Assembly (NCBI GenBank): GCA_964572725.1
Contig: CAZNFW010000003.1
Location: forward strand, 43,787-107,786
Origin: Rosettibacter sp964572725
Lineage (GTDB): Bacteria; Bacteroidota; Ignavibacteria; Ignavibacteriales; Melioribacteraceae
Reading direction: 5' to 3'
DNA: 64,000 nucleotides
Positions 37,001-45,720 of the stretch are shown here, one piece after another (position 1 is the stretch's first letter; the number at the start of each line of letters is the position of its first letter). The notes beneath the pieces were generated by a model, which did no database searches, had not been told where the DNA came from, and saw only the letters and a list, made by a program, of their open reading frames with translations. Position numbers and translations under genes: made by a program.

Positions 37001-37204
37001 AACTAAGTCTTTTAAAGTTCTTGCCATAACATGATGGATTCCCGGTTTACCATTGACTGTTGGAGGACCTTCATAAAATGTGAAGGGTTTGTTTTCATCT
37101 CTTGAAGAGATGCTTTTTTCAAAAATTTTATTTTCCTGCCAGAACTTTAGAATTTGTTCTTCGATTTCAGGATAATTAATTTTTTCGCCAAATTGCTTAA
37201 ACAT
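34013..37204 (-). CDS. ileS: Isoleucyl-tRNA synthetase, type II-like
   Basis: IleRS charges tRNA-Ile. The 1063-residue protein has the HIGH-equivalent GIHHVMAR in the segment GPPTVNGKPG, a large editing domain, and KMSKS in GQKMSKSRGN. Its length, N-terminal style and C-terminal domain lacking the bacterial zinc finger fit the long type II form common in Bacteroidota and eukaryotes. By family knowledge, type II enzymes are poorly inhibited by mupirocin; this is not testable here. It sits in the yggS-divIVA-ileS-lspA-rluD order. Confidence 0.97.
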   Translation of the reverse strand: MFKQFGEKINYPEIEEQILKFWQENKIFEKSISSRDENKPFTFYEGPPTVNGKPGIHHVMARTLKDLVCRYKTMKGFRVQRKAGWDTHGLPIEIALEKDLGFTQKSDIEKYGVAAFNKKAKELVYHHIEMKEGWRTLTERMGYWIDLDNPYITCTNEYIESVWWALSEYFKRGLIYKGFKIVPQCPHCETPLSSHELALGYKDVQDPNVYVKFKLKDEDASILVWTTTPWTLISNVALAVGPDIDYVKIKTDKHGIMYLAKARLSVIKEEYTILQELKGADLLNRDYEPLFQYIPVNKRAWYIIAGDFVSTEDGSGVVHIAPAFGADDYEVSKKYDLPFIQPVTKSGRFTEEITDFAGRLIKTIQFETHEEKGVDPDIIRNLKERGLIYRATNDYMHSYPHCWRCDNPLIYYARDSWYIRTTQVAQRMIELNKTINWYPPEVGAGRFGNWLEENKDWSLSRDRYWGTPLPIWISDDGDMFAVGSIAELKEGFVERDGKRILVKDLTEEEIDLHKPFVDEVKFERNGKIYKRTPELIDVWFDSGAMPFAQFHYPFENVETFKNKYPADFICEGIDQTRGWFYTLHAIGTMLFDNIAFKNVIVNELILDKEGQKMSKSRGNTVDPFDLFDKYGADATRWYLVTTSPPWKPTLFDEEGVLEVQRKFFGTLINTYSFFSLYANIDKFNFSEDLIPYDERPEIDRWIISKLSSLVKEYEELMDNYDVTKAARQVANFTIDQLSNWYVRRSRRRFWKSEINKNKLSAYQTLYECLITVAKLTAPFAPFIAEEIYQNLNSVTKRENYESVHLADFPEPSYFDKELEEKMDIAQRVVYLTRSIRAKHNLKVRQPLRKIMVAVDKEKQDALRKMQDVILEEVNIKELIVLEDDSSIVNKTAKPNFKVIGPKYGKLVKALTNVIKELDKNSIAELEKSGKLDLEVEGQKVQITLDDVEIVSHEIAGWFVESEEGVTVAVDTELTEDLIAEGYAREFVNRVQNMRKDAGFDVVDRIFVDVTGDEKFLGYIQKFSNYISNEILAESIRYEGKVNGYKQKWQIGDYECEITIAKAK

Positions 37205-37233
37205 CTTTTTCTCTGTATTTAGATTGTTAATAA

Positions 37234-37851
37234 TTATTCTTCTTCAGTTTCATATTTTTTTATTAATTCTTTTTCTGCAGCAATAAATTCTTTTAATTGT
37301 GTTTCAATATATTTTTTCTTTTCTAAAATTTCGTCTGCTGCTTTTTGAGCATCATAAAGAATTTTATCTGCTTTTAATCTTGCTTCTTCGACAATGATTT
37401 GTGCTTCTCTTTGAGCCGAAGTAAGCAGTTTTTTAATTTCATCTAATTTCTTTTTCCCCGCATTACTTTCTTTTTGTATTAAAAGAAGTTCACATACGAC
37501 CATTCCAAATAGTCCCATTGCACCAAGAGCAATATTTCGAAGTGTATATAAAATCATATTTTCTACAAGTAAGCTACCCAAGCCAAAATATTCACTAAAT
37601 AATGAAATTAAAATTATTGTTAGAAAAACAGAAGACACAATAACAGCAAATATTACTTTACCGCCATGGTTGTAACCCAAGGTTTTATTTATCAGCCATC
37701 CGCAAGCAAAAGCAAAAATTGAAAGAACAAACCATACTGCAAAATTTTGATATCCAGCTTGAAATATATCAGTGCTCAAAAAATTAGATGCAAAAATAAT
37801 CAAAGCAAGTAATACGGCGGTAGCATAATAAATTGTTTTTTTTTCGTTCAT
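37234..37851 (-). CDS. Membrane protein with C-terminal coiled coil
   Basis: I do not recognise this 205-residue protein. Four hydrophobic segments occupy about residues 8-125 (for example YYATAVLLALIIFASNF and FAVWFVLSIFAFACGWLI). A Lys/Glu/Ala-rich coiled coil then runs to the end (AQREAQIIVEEARLKADKIL ... EKELIKKYETEEE). That coil resembles ATP synthase b-subunit or DivIVA-type helices. It overlaps the purine nucleoside phosphorylase gene by 4 bases and is followed by ileS after 29. Its place two genes after the DivIVA-like gene hints at a membrane partner for it, which is inference. Confidence 0.7.
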   Translation of the reverse strand: MNEKKTIYYATAVLLALIIFASNFLSTDIFQAGYQNFAVWFVLSIFAFACGWLINKTLGYNHGGKVIFAVIVSSVFLTIILISLFSEYFGLGSLLVENMILYTLRNIALGAMGLFGMVVCELLLIQKESNAGKKKLDEIKKLLTSAQREAQIIVEEARLKADKILYDAQKAADEILEKKKYIETQLKEFIAAEKELIKKYETEEE

Positions 37852-38669
37852 AATTTTCTAATAACCTCTTTCATAATTAATGTCATTTTTGGTTCTGCCT
37901 CGTTAGCAGCTGCAATAATATCTTCAAGAGAAGCAGGTTTTAATGCTTCGGGAAAACATTCATCTGTAACTATACTAATGCCAAGAACTTTCATACCCAT
38001 ATGATTTGCCACAATATTTTCTGGAACAGTTGACATTCCAACTACATCAGCTCCAATAGCTCTTAAAAATCTATATTCTGCTTTTGTCTCTAAATTTGGA
38101 CCCGGTACAGCAACATAAACTCCTTTCTGTATTTTAATTTTATTTTCAAGAGCTGCTTCTTCAGCCAATTTAATTAATTCGAGACTATATGGTTCACTCA
38201 TGTCAGGAAACCTTGGTCCGAGTTCATCTTCATTTTTACCAATTAACGGATTATCACCAAGCAAATTTATATGGTCCACCATTAACATAATATCACCTCT
38301 TCTAAAAAGAGGATTCATACCGCCACAAGCATTAGAAACTAACAATGTTTTAACACCAAGAAATTTCATTACTCGAACTGGATAAGTAATTTGCTGCATT
38401 GTATAACCTTCATAATAATGAAACCTTCCCTGCATAGCAACCACATCTTTCCCGGCTATTTTTCCAAAAATTAATTTGCCATGATGAGACTCAACTGTTG
38501 ATATTGGAAAGTGAGGTAAATCTGCATAATCAATCTGGTGTTCAATTTCAATTTCCTTAACCAGACCACCGAGGCCTGTGCCAAGGATTATTCCTATTTC
38601 ATAATTTTTTGTTGTTTTTTTTCGAATTACTGCAAGTGTTTCATTAATCATATTGATTAATTGACTCAT
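37848..38669 (-). CDS. Purine nucleoside phosphorylase (trimeric, class I)
   Basis: The enzyme splits inosine or guanosine with phosphate into base and ribose-1-phosphate for purine salvage. The 273-residue protein shows the phosphate loop IILGTGLGG near residue 29, ESHHGKLIFG, QGRFHYYEGY, SNACGGMNP and the base-site region TKAEYRFLRAIGADVVGMST. This is the trimeric PNP family, not the hexameric DeoD family. MTAP is a related alternative but the SNACGG segment and length favour PNP. It overlaps the DivIVA-like gene upstream and the membrane protein gene downstream by 4 bases each. Confidence 0.92.
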   Translation of the reverse strand: MSQLINMINETLAVIRKKTTKNYEIGIILGTGLGGLVKEIEIEHQIDYADLPHFPISTVESHHGKLIFGKIAGKDVVAMQGRFHYYEGYTMQQITYPVRVMKFLGVKTLLVSNACGGMNPLFRRGDIMLMVDHINLLGDNPLIGKNEDELGPRFPDMSEPYSLELIKLAEEAALENKIKIQKGVYVAVPGPNLETKAEYRFLRAIGADVVGMSTVPENIVANHMGMKVLGISIVTDECFPEALKPASLEDIIAAANEAEPKMTLIMKEVIRKL

Positions 38670-39208
38670 AGTAATTTCTCCAATATATCATCAACATTTA
38701 TTTCTGTTTGATTTTCTTTTTCTTCTGTTATTGTTTCTCTCTTTTTAATTTCTGATTCTTTTGTTAATGAACCCATCTCGAGTAAATTTGATTGTGTCTC
38801 AATCATTGCTTTTATTTTTGATACAAGCAATTTCTTTTCCTCTCGTAACTTAATAACCGAATCACGGATTGCACCTGCATTCTCTTTTGCTTTTTCTATA
38901 ATTTGTGATGCTTTAATTTCAGCTTCTTTTAATATGAGTGCAGATTGTTTTTTTGCAGAATCAATTGCTTTTGTAGTAGATTCAGTTGCATTCAACAATG
39001 CATTCTGTAAATTTTTTTCTATCTTCTTAAATTCCTTAAGTTCTTCTTCTTTTTCTTCGAGTTCTTTCATTAATCTTTCATTTTCATTTTGAAGTCTTTC
39101 AAATTCATCGGCAAGTTTTTCTAAAAATGCTTTAACTTCATCGCGGTCGTAACCGCGGACAGATTTATTAAATTCCTGATTCTTAATACCAAATGGGGTA
39201 AATTTCAT
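38666..39208 (-). CDS. DivIVA-domain protein
   Basis: About 180 residues. The N-terminus MKFTPFGIKNQEF followed by GYDRDEVKAFLEKLADEFE is the DivIVA lipid-binding and coiled-coil start. The rest is continuous coiled coil rich in Glu and Lys. In Gram-positive bacteria DivIVA marks poles and septa; in this Gram-negative lineage the role is not established. The ATG at 39208 is chosen because AAGGGGGGAAC precedes it; the longer frame begins 12 codons upstream. It follows yggS by 13 bases, as in the classic yggS-divIVA-ileS cluster. Confidence 0.88.
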   Translation of the reverse strand: MKFTPFGIKNQEFNKSVRGYDRDEVKAFLEKLADEFERLQNENERLMKELEEKEEELKEFKKIEKNLQNALLNATESTTKAIDSAKKQSALILKEAEIKASQIIEKAKENAGAIRDSVIKLREEKKLLVSKIKAMIETQSNLLEMGSLTKESEIKKRETITEEKENQTEINVDDILEKLL

Positions 39209-39221
39209 TTTAGTTCCCCCC

Positions 39222-39905
39222 TTAATTATTAATTCTTTCGCCAAAAATGGCTGTCCCGATTCTTAACATTGTCGAACCTTCTTCGATAGCAATTTCAAAA
39301 TCGTTGCTCATTCCCATCGAAAGTTCAGTCAAATTAAAACCAGAATTATTCAGTCTTTCTTTTAATTTTCTTAGCTGAATGAATGATTTTCTTATCAACT
39401 CACTATCATCTGTAAATGGTGCAATTGTCATCAATCCAATTAGATTCAAATTGGAAGATTCCACACAAAATTGAGCTATATCAAAAATTTCTTTTTCACC
39501 TACCAGCCCAAATTTCGTTGCTTCGTCCGAAGTTTTAATTTCAAGAAGAACATTCTGCCGCTTTCCAATTTGTTTAGCTCTTTTGTTTATTTCCTCAGCA
39601 AGTTTTACTGAATCTACAGAATGAATAAAGTCTGCTGCTTTAATTACATATTTAACTTTATTTGTTTGAAGATGACCAATAAAATGCCATTTTATTCCAT
39701 TAGTTAATTTTTCATATTTTTCTTTCAATTCCTGAGCTTTATTTTCTCCTATATCTTTTAAGCCCAAATCTACCGCTGTTTTTATAATTTCTATTGGTTG
39801 TGTTTTTGTAACACCAATCAATGTAATTTCATCTCTTTTTCTTCCAACTAAATTACACTTATTAAGAATTTTTTCTTCAATTCTTTTAATGTTATCAGAT
39901 ATCAT
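39222..39905 (-). CDS. yggS: YggS-family pyridoxal-phosphate homeostasis protein
   Basis: YggS/PROSC proteins bind pyridoxal 5'-phosphate and keep PLP and amino-acid pools balanced without known catalysis. The 227-residue protein shows LIGVTKTQP (PLP Lys), IGENKAQEL, WHFIGHLQTNK, and the C-terminal LSMGMSNDFEIAIEEGSTMLRIGTAIFG. All are family hallmarks. It appears to be the first gene of the long unit running down to rluD. Confidence 0.95.
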   Translation of the reverse strand: MISDNIKRIEEKILNKCNLVGRKRDEITLIGVTKTQPIEIIKTAVDLGLKDIGENKAQELKEKYEKLTNGIKWHFIGHLQTNKVKYVIKAADFIHSVDSVKLAEEINKRAKQIGKRQNVLLEIKTSDEATKFGLVGEKEIFDIAQFCVESSNLNLIGLMTIAPFTDDSELIRKSFIQLRKLKERLNNSGFNLTELSMGMSNDFEIAIEEGSTMLRIGTAIFGERINN

Positions 39906-39998
39906 CTAGAATTTTAAATCACATATAAATTTTAAGGATAAAAAAGTATCCGTTTTGATTCTAAAAGTCAATGGATTTAGTTGGTTAATATAATAATA

Positions 39999-40023
39999 AA
40001 AAAGGGGCTTTCAAGCCCCCTTT
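39999..40023 (-). terminator. Rho-independent terminator of nrdJ
   Basis: Stem GGGGCTT with AAGCCCC encloses a 2-base centre, with flanking AAA/TTT pairs. On the minus strand it is followed by TTTTTTATTATTA. It lies 19 bases after the nrdJ stop. Confidence 0.85.
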
Positions 40024-40041
40024 ATTTAATCCTTTCATAGA

Positions 40042-43000
40042 TTAACTACATCCTGTAGTAGCTCCGCAGGTTATACACTTCAAACATGTTCCATTTCTTA
40101 CCATTGTCATACTCTGGCATTCTGGACAAATATCGCCGGTATAACCTCTTTCTCTTGCTTTTATAACAGGATCATTTGAAGTTATCAATTTGACTTTTTC
40201 TCTAATGTTATTTCCATTTTTATTATCATTAGTTTTATTATCAAGTTCAATCATTCTTTCACTTACAACTTCTTCGCCTTCAATTTCACCTTCAACCAAC
40301 GAACGATATTCACCGCTGCTTGAGTTGCTCTTGCTTGTTACTTCTTCTTCATCCACATGAGCAAGATCGTTTCTTCCAAGATAAGTTACTGCAAGTTCAC
40401 GGAAAATATAATCAATCACAGAAGTTGCCATTTTGATTCTCTTATGTCCGGTTACAATACCGCTTGGTTCAAATCTTGTGAATACAAATGCGTCAACAAA
40501 TTCCTCTAAAGGTACACCGTGCTGAAGACCAAGTGAAATTGAAATAGCAAAACAGTTAAGCAAACTTCGAAATGCAGCACCTTCTTTATGCATATCAATA
40601 AATATTTCACCAAGCTGACCATTTTCATATTCGCCTGTTCTTAAATAGACTGATTGACCATTAATTTTAACTTTCTGTGTGTAACCGGTTCTCCTATCTG
40701 GCAATCTTCTTCTTTTAGCAATATATCGATGAATAATTCGTTCAGCAATTTTTACGATGTCATTTTCTTCTTTCTTTTCAAGAATTTCTTCAATTTCTTC
40801 CTCTGCCATTGTATTAAGAGGCTGAGATAGTTTTGAACCATCGCGATACAGTGCATTTGCTTTGCATCCTAATTTCCATGAAAGCATATAAGCATTTTTA
40901 ATATCATCAATTTCTGCAGAGTTAGGCAAGTTGATAGTTTTTGAAATTGCACCTGAGATAAAAGGTTGTGCAGCTGCCATCATATAGATATGTGCTTCAT
41001 AATTAATAAATCTTGTACCTTTTTTGCCGCATTTGTTTGCACAATCAAAAACTGGATAATGTTCATGTTTAAGGAAAGGAGCTCCTTCAATTGTCATTGT
41101 TCCACAGACATAATCATTAGCAACAGCAATTTCCTCCTTTGTAAATCCGAGTTCGGTCAAAAGGTCAAAGCTAAAATCATTAATTTGTTCATCTGTAAAA
41201 CCAAGATTATTCTTCAGAAATTTTTCTCCAATAGTATATTTATTGAATGCAAAACTCAATTCAAATACGGTCGGGAGAACTGATTCTATTTTGCTAATTA
41301 TTTCGTCCGTAAAGCCCTTTGCTTTTAGAGACTCATGATTGATATAAGGACAACCAACAAGTGTTCCCGAACCTTTTGCATATTTTACTATTTCACGAAT
41401 CTGATCTTCATTATAGCCCAATTTCTTTAAAGCTGGTGGAATTGATTGATTTATAATTTTGAAATAACCACCGCCCGCTAATTTTTTGAATTTGACTAAT
41501 GCATAATCTGGCTCAATACCTGTTGTGTCGCAATCCATAACCAGACCAATTGTTCCAGTAGGAGCAATTACAGTAACTTGTGCATTACGATAGCCATATT
41601 TTTCACCGAGTTCCAATGCTAAGTCAGCATCTTCACGGGCTGCTTCAAGCAAATCAGAAGGACAATATTCAGGATTTATACCCATTGGATAAATTGATAA
41701 TCCTTCATATTCTTTATTTGGAACATTATATGCTGCACGGCGATGATTTCTAATTACGCGCAGCATTGATTCTTTATTTTCTTCGTATCGAGGGAAAGGA
41801 CCAAGTTCTTTTGCCATTTCAGCAGAAGTTGCATAAGCATGCATATGCATAATTGCTGTAAGTGCACCACAAATTGCAAATGCTTCTTTGCTATCATAAG
41901 GAATACCCTGACGCATCAATAATGAACCTAAATTCGCATAACCCAATCCAAGCGTTCTAAATTCATAACTTCTTTTTGCAATTTCTTTGCTCGGATATTG
42001 AGCCATCAGAACGCTAATTTCAAGAACAATTGTCCACAATCTAACAGCATGACGATAAGCTTTAATATCAAAGATTCCCTTTTCATCATCAAAAAATTTA
42101 ACAAGATTAAGTGAAGCTAAATTGCATGCAGTATCATCAAGAAACATATATTCACTGCATGGATTTGAAGCACGAATTCTTCCACTATTTGGACATGTAT
42201 GCCATTCATTAATTGTTGTATCGAACTGTAAACCCGGGTCTGCACATGACCATGCAGCATAAGCAATTTGATCCCACAAGTCTCTTGCTTTTAAGACTTT
42301 ATAAGGTTTTGGTATTCTTCCTTCCTGTTCTGCTTTTTTCTTTTCTGTTCTCCAGTATAATTTCCACTCCCCATCATTTAGAACGGCATTCATAAATTCA
42401 TTTGTTACACGAACAGAATTATTTGAATTTTGTCCTGATACAGTTGCATAAGCTTCAGAATTCCAGTCAGTATTATAAACCGGGAATTCGATAGATTTAA
42501 ATCCCATCTTTGCTAATTTGATTACGCGGTCTATATAATTTTCTGGCACATTAGCTTTGCGAGCTTCAATTACCGCTTTACGTAATTTTAAATTTGTTCT
42601 TTTATTAAATCTGTCATTCTCAGGATGTTCTTCGTAACATGCTTTCATTATATTGTTAAGATGGTAATTGCAAATTTTTGAACCTGTAACAAGAGCAGCC
42701 ACTTTTTGTTCTTCAACAACTTTCCAATTTATATATTCTTCGATATCAGGGTGGTCGATATCAAGAGTAACCATTTTGGCTGCTCTGCGTGTAGTTCCTC
42801 CAGATTTAATTGCACCTGCCGAACGGTCACCAATTTTCAGAAATGACATCAATCCAGAAGATTTCCCGCCGCCGCTTAAAGGTTCATTTGCACCGCGAAT
42901 ATCAGAAAAGTTAGTTCCTGTTCCAGAACCATATTTAAATAATCTTGCTTCTCTAACCCATAAATCCATTATACCGCCTTCGTTAACAAGGTCATCTTTG

Positions 43001-43608
43001 ATTGATTGAATAAAGCAGGCATGCGGTTGAGGATGAGTATAAGCATCTTCAGAAGCTCTTAATTCTCCTGTTTTATAATCAACATAATAATGACCCTGAG
43101 CAGGACCATTGATTCCATATGCCCAGTTCAAGCCTGTATTAAACCATTGTGGAGAATTAGGAGCTGCATACTGTTTTGCAAGCATATACATTAATTCATC
43201 ATAAAAAGCTTTTGCATCTTCTTCAGTGTCAAAATAATTGGCTTTCCAGCCCCAGTAAGTCCATGTTCCTGCCATACGATGAAAAACTTGACGTGCATCT
43301 GTTTCAGATGTATATCTATCTTTTTCTGGCAGTTCTTCCAATTTACTATCTGCAGTTGAAGGTTGAAGCCATTTTGGTACACCATCTTCTTTTATTTTTT
43401 TAAGAAGTTTTGGTACCCCCGCTTTACGAAAATATTTTTGTGCTATAACATCGGTAGCAACTTGCGACCAGTCTTTAGGGACAATAACTTCATCCATTTT
43501 AAAGACAATAGACCCATCAGGATTCTTAATTTCTGAGGTTCGTTTTACGAATTCGATTGACTCCAATGGGTCTTTGCCAGCCGTTGTAAAGAGACGATTA
43601 ATTTTCAT
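40042..43608 (-). CDS. nrdJ: Vitamin B12-dependent (class II) ribonucleoside-diphosphate reductase
   Basis: Class II reductase makes deoxynucleotides using adenosylcobalamin and works with or without oxygen. The 1188-residue length suits the long NrdJ form. Recognisable are the substrate-site Cys/Ser segment SWSCADPGLQF, the radical-site loop NPCSEYMFLDDTACNLASL, PTGTIGLVMDCDTTG, and a C-terminal zinc-like cysteine cluster CPECQSMTM...CLKCITCGATTGCS. The ATG is preceded by GGAG at good spacing. No cobalamin genes or riboswitch are seen nearby, so B12 must be made or imported by functions encoded elsewhere. Confidence 0.97.
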   Translation of the reverse strand: MKINRLFTTAGKDPLESIEFVKRTSEIKNPDGSIVFKMDEVIVPKDWSQVATDVIAQKYFRKAGVPKLLKKIKEDGVPKWLQPSTADSKLEELPEKDRYTSETDARQVFHRMAGTWTYWGWKANYFDTEEDAKAFYDELMYMLAKQYAAPNSPQWFNTGLNWAYGINGPAQGHYYVDYKTGELRASEDAYTHPQPHACFIQSIKDDLVNEGGIMDLWVREARLFKYGSGTGTNFSDIRGANEPLSGGGKSSGLMSFLKIGDRSAGAIKSGGTTRRAAKMVTLDIDHPDIEEYINWKVVEEQKVAALVTGSKICNYHLNNIMKACYEEHPENDRFNKRTNLKLRKAVIEARKANVPENYIDRVIKLAKMGFKSIEFPVYNTDWNSEAYATVSGQNSNNSVRVTNEFMNAVLNDGEWKLYWRTEKKKAEQEGRIPKPYKVLKARDLWDQIAYAAWSCADPGLQFDTTINEWHTCPNSGRIRASNPCSEYMFLDDTACNLASLNLVKFFDDEKGIFDIKAYRHAVRLWTIVLEISVLMAQYPSKEIAKRSYEFRTLGLGYANLGSLLMRQGIPYDSKEAFAICGALTAIMHMHAYATSAEMAKELGPFPRYEENKESMLRVIRNHRRAAYNVPNKEYEGLSIYPMGINPEYCPSDLLEAAREDADLALELGEKYGYRNAQVTVIAPTGTIGLVMDCDTTGIEPDYALVKFKKLAGGGYFKIINQSIPPALKKLGYNEDQIREIVKYAKGSGTLVGCPYINHESLKAKGFTDEIISKIESVLPTVFELSFAFNKYTIGEKFLKNNLGFTDEQINDFSFDLLTELGFTKEEIAVANDYVCGTMTIEGAPFLKHEHYPVFDCANKCGKKGTRFINYEAHIYMMAAAQPFISGAISKTINLPNSAEIDDIKNAYMLSWKLGCKANALYRDGSKLSQPLNTMAEEEIEEILEKKEENDIVKIAERIIHRYIAKRRRLPDRRTGYTQKVKINGQSVYLRTGEYENGQLGEIFIDMHKEGAAFRSLLNCFAISISLGLQHGVPLEEFVDAFVFTRFEPSGIVTGHKRIKMATSVIDYIFRELAVTYLGRNDLAHVDEEEVTSKSNSSSGEYRSLVEGEIEGEEVVSERMIELDNKTNDNKNGNNIREKVKLITSNDPVIKARERGYTGDICPECQSMTMVRNGTCLKCITCGATTGCS

Positions 43609-43862
43609 TTACAACTCCAATCTTTTAATCTATTAAAAATACACTTGATTTATTTGATAAATTTCTTCGAAATTATGATGATGAAGAGTGTTTACAACTT
43701 AATAAATTAATTTATATCAAGCAATTACTTTTATAAGATATAAAAAAATTATTCAATTGTTTTATTATAATTATGTATGCAAAATATAAAAATCATTTTT
43801 AAAGAAAAGATTGATTTTTAAATTTATATTTTTAATAATACTAAAAAATTCAGGTGATGAAA

Positions 43863-44315
43863 ATGTTATCATTCATAAAAAAATTTTTCAACAATAATGA
43901 GACAAGTGATTCTACAAATCCTAAACAAAAAATTCAAATAGCAACCGCAGCTCTTTTCATAGAAATTGCAAAATCTGATAACCATTTTTCAAAAGAAGAA
44001 TTTATCATTTTCAAAAACATTATAAAAGAAATGTTTAATCTAAAAGATGAAGAGCTTGAAGAACTTTTAGACTTAACAGAAGAAAGAATTATCAAAAGTG
44101 TAAGCCTTTATGAATTTACAGATGTAATTAATAATCACTTTAATGAAAATGAAAAGTTCGAGCTCGTAAAAAATTTATGGAAATTAATTTATGCAGATAA
44201 CGTATTGAATAAATACGAAGAACATTTAATCAGAATAATTTCAAATAATCTTAAACTCAGCCACCGTGATATGATTGCAGCCAAGCTGTCTGTAAAAAAT
44301 AAGAATAAAAGTTAA
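43863..44315 (+). CDS. TerB-like (tellurite resistance/DjlA N-terminal) helical protein
   Basis: About 150 residues, all helical. The pattern KIQIATAALFIEIAKSDNHFSKEEFIIFKNI, followed by YADNVLNKYEEHLIRIISNNLKLSH, is the TerB fold with its acidic metal-binding helices (residues D/N and E at conserved places). TerB proteins bind metal ions and are linked to stress responses; no other ter genes are here. AGGTG lies 6 bases before the ATG at 43863, which is preferred over ATG 43857 and GTG 43854. It converges on the permease gene. Confidence 0.82.
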   Translation: MLSFIKKFFNNNETSDSTNPKQKIQIATAALFIEIAKSDNHFSKEEFIIFKNIIKEMFNLKDEELEELLDLTEERIIKSVSLYEFTDVINNHFNENEKFELVKNLWKLIYADNVLNKYEEHLIRIISNNLKLSHRDMIAAKLSVKNKNKS

Positions 44316-44326
44316 TTAATTTTTTT

Positions 44327-44354
44327 GTAGAGCGAAAAATATTATTCGCTCTAC
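44327..44354. terminator. Hairpin between convergent genes
   Basis: A perfect 10-base stem (GTAGAGCGAA with TTCGCTCTAC) and an 8-base loop lie between the TerB-like and permease stops. No T-run follows on either strand, so intrinsic termination is uncertain; it may stop or protect both 3' ends. Confidence 0.5.
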
Positions 44355-44370
44355 ATTAGTTAAACAAATT

Positions 44371-45669
44371 TTAAAAAATCGAATATACCGTATAATAAAA
44401 TAATCCACTTATAATTGCACCCGTAAGAGTAAAGCCAACATATAAAAGAAATACTTTTCTATTTGCAAGATTCCATACAGCAGCCATAGCTGGAATAGTA
44501 GTAGTTGGGCCGGATATTAAAAAAGCCAGGGCAGCAGCTGGCGTCATACCTTTAATTAATAAACCTCCTACTAAGGCTAACGCAGGCATAGTACTCGTGT
44601 AAATAGGAACACCCATTAATGCAGCAAGTATTATTGATAAAAATTGGTTTTTTGCTAACAACAACTTTATTAAATCTGATGGAACATAAAATACAATCAA
44701 AGCTTCAAGAAAGTAGGCAAGTGTCATAAACTTTAAAACCATAATTGCTGCACTGTAAGCTTCTTTACCTAATTTGTTTAAGAATTTCTGTTTGTCAAAA
44801 CTTCTTTTATTTGAGCTGTTGCAGCAGGCTGAATTATCATTTTCTTTTTGCGAACTTCCACAACAAATTGATTCGGATTTCTTGCTTTCATCTTTTCCTA
44901 CTTCACTGCAACAAACTGATTTTGAATTGTTGTCATCTTTTACAATTTTTTCTTCGGTTGAATTCTTAGAACATTCACAATTATTTCCNNNNNNNNNNNN
45001 NNNNNNNNNNNNNNNNNNNNNNNNNNNNNNNNNNNNNNNNNNNNNNNNNNNNNNNNNNNNNNNNNNNNNNNNNNNNNNNNNNNNNNNNCAGCAAGTTGAA
45101 TTTATATCAGTAACGACTTTTGGTGATAACATTCTTGTAAACAAACTTTTCCAATAGGAATAAATTTCTATAAATATTTCTTTTATTATTGTTAGATTAC
45201 TTCTTGAACTATATGAGTGAGCTTTTAAAGTATCTTCATCTGTAATCCAGTTTTTCTTAACAAGATAATGAGTAATAAAACCTGCAGAAAGACTCATCAC
45301 AAAAGTTGATGCTAATCTCCACACTGCTAAATTCCAGCCCAATGTTGTAACACTTAAGAAAAACATTTCGGGATCCATTGATGGCGAAGCAAGCCAGAAC
45401 GACATTACTGGAGCTAAAGGAACTCCGCCAATAAGCAACGATGCAATTACTGGTATAACAGAACATGAACAAAATGGACTAAATGCACCAACTATTGTTG
45501 CTAAAAATATTGCAATCAGCGGTCTTGTATTAAATGCTTTGTTAATGTATTTTGAAGCACCCAACATTCTAATTGCTACAGCAACAGGAATTGTAATCAG
45601 CAAATAGGGCCAAACTCTAATTAAATGTTCGAATACAAAATTGACAATTTTGAAAAGTTCATTAATCAT
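44371..45669 (-). CDS. DUF318-type permease with cysteine-rich central loop (contains assembly gap)
   Basis: This is a permease of the DUF318/SO_0444-like group, linked by family knowledge to export of metals or metalloids. Two bundles of membrane helices flank a soluble loop. The first bundle has FSPFCSCSVIPVIASLLIGG with its conserved cysteines. The loop is built of paired-cysteine units (CCS, ICCGSS, ACCNSS) spaced about 15-18 residues apart, probably metal-binding. The reading frame is interrupted by 100 N at 44989-45088, so residue count there is unknown and only its continuity on both sides is seen. A SigZ-like sigma gene lies 51 bases upstream. Confidence 0.82.
   Translation of the reverse strand: MINELFKIVNFVFEHLIRVWPYLLITIPVAVAIRMLGASKYINKAFNTRPLIAIFLATIVGAFSPFCSCSVIPVIASLLIGGVPLAPVMSFWLASPSMDPEMFFLSVTTLGWNLAVWRLASTFVMSLSAGFITHYLVKKNWITDEDTLKAHSYSSRSNLTIIKEIFIEIYSYWKSLFTRMLSPKVVTDINSTCXXXXXXXXXXXXXXXXXXXXXXXXXXXXXXXXXXGNNCECSKNSTEEKIVKDDNNSKSVCCSEVGKDESKKSESICCGSSQKENDNSACCNSSNKRSFDKQKFLNKLGKEAYSAAIMVLKFMTLAYFLEALIVFYVPSDLIKLLLAKNQFLSIILAALMGVPIYTSTMPALALVGGLLIKGMTPAAALAFLISGPTTTIPAMAAVWNLANRKVFLLYVGFTLTGAIISGLFYYTVYSIF
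44989..45088. other. Assembly gap (100 N)
   Basis: Exactly 100 N, the usual filler for a scaffold gap of unknown size. It falls inside the repeated-cysteine loop of the permease gene, where short near-repeats may have defeated assembly. Confidence 1.
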
Positions 45670-45720
45670 GGCAGTATCTCCTATCTAATAATTTAGATTT
45701 CTATATTAATAGACGGAGAT

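Noticed and set aside
43609..43862. Cobalamin riboswitch upstream of nrdJ
   Set aside because: I looked for a B12-box-like segment (GCCACTG type) and a conserved multi-stem leader in the minus-strand leader and saw neither.
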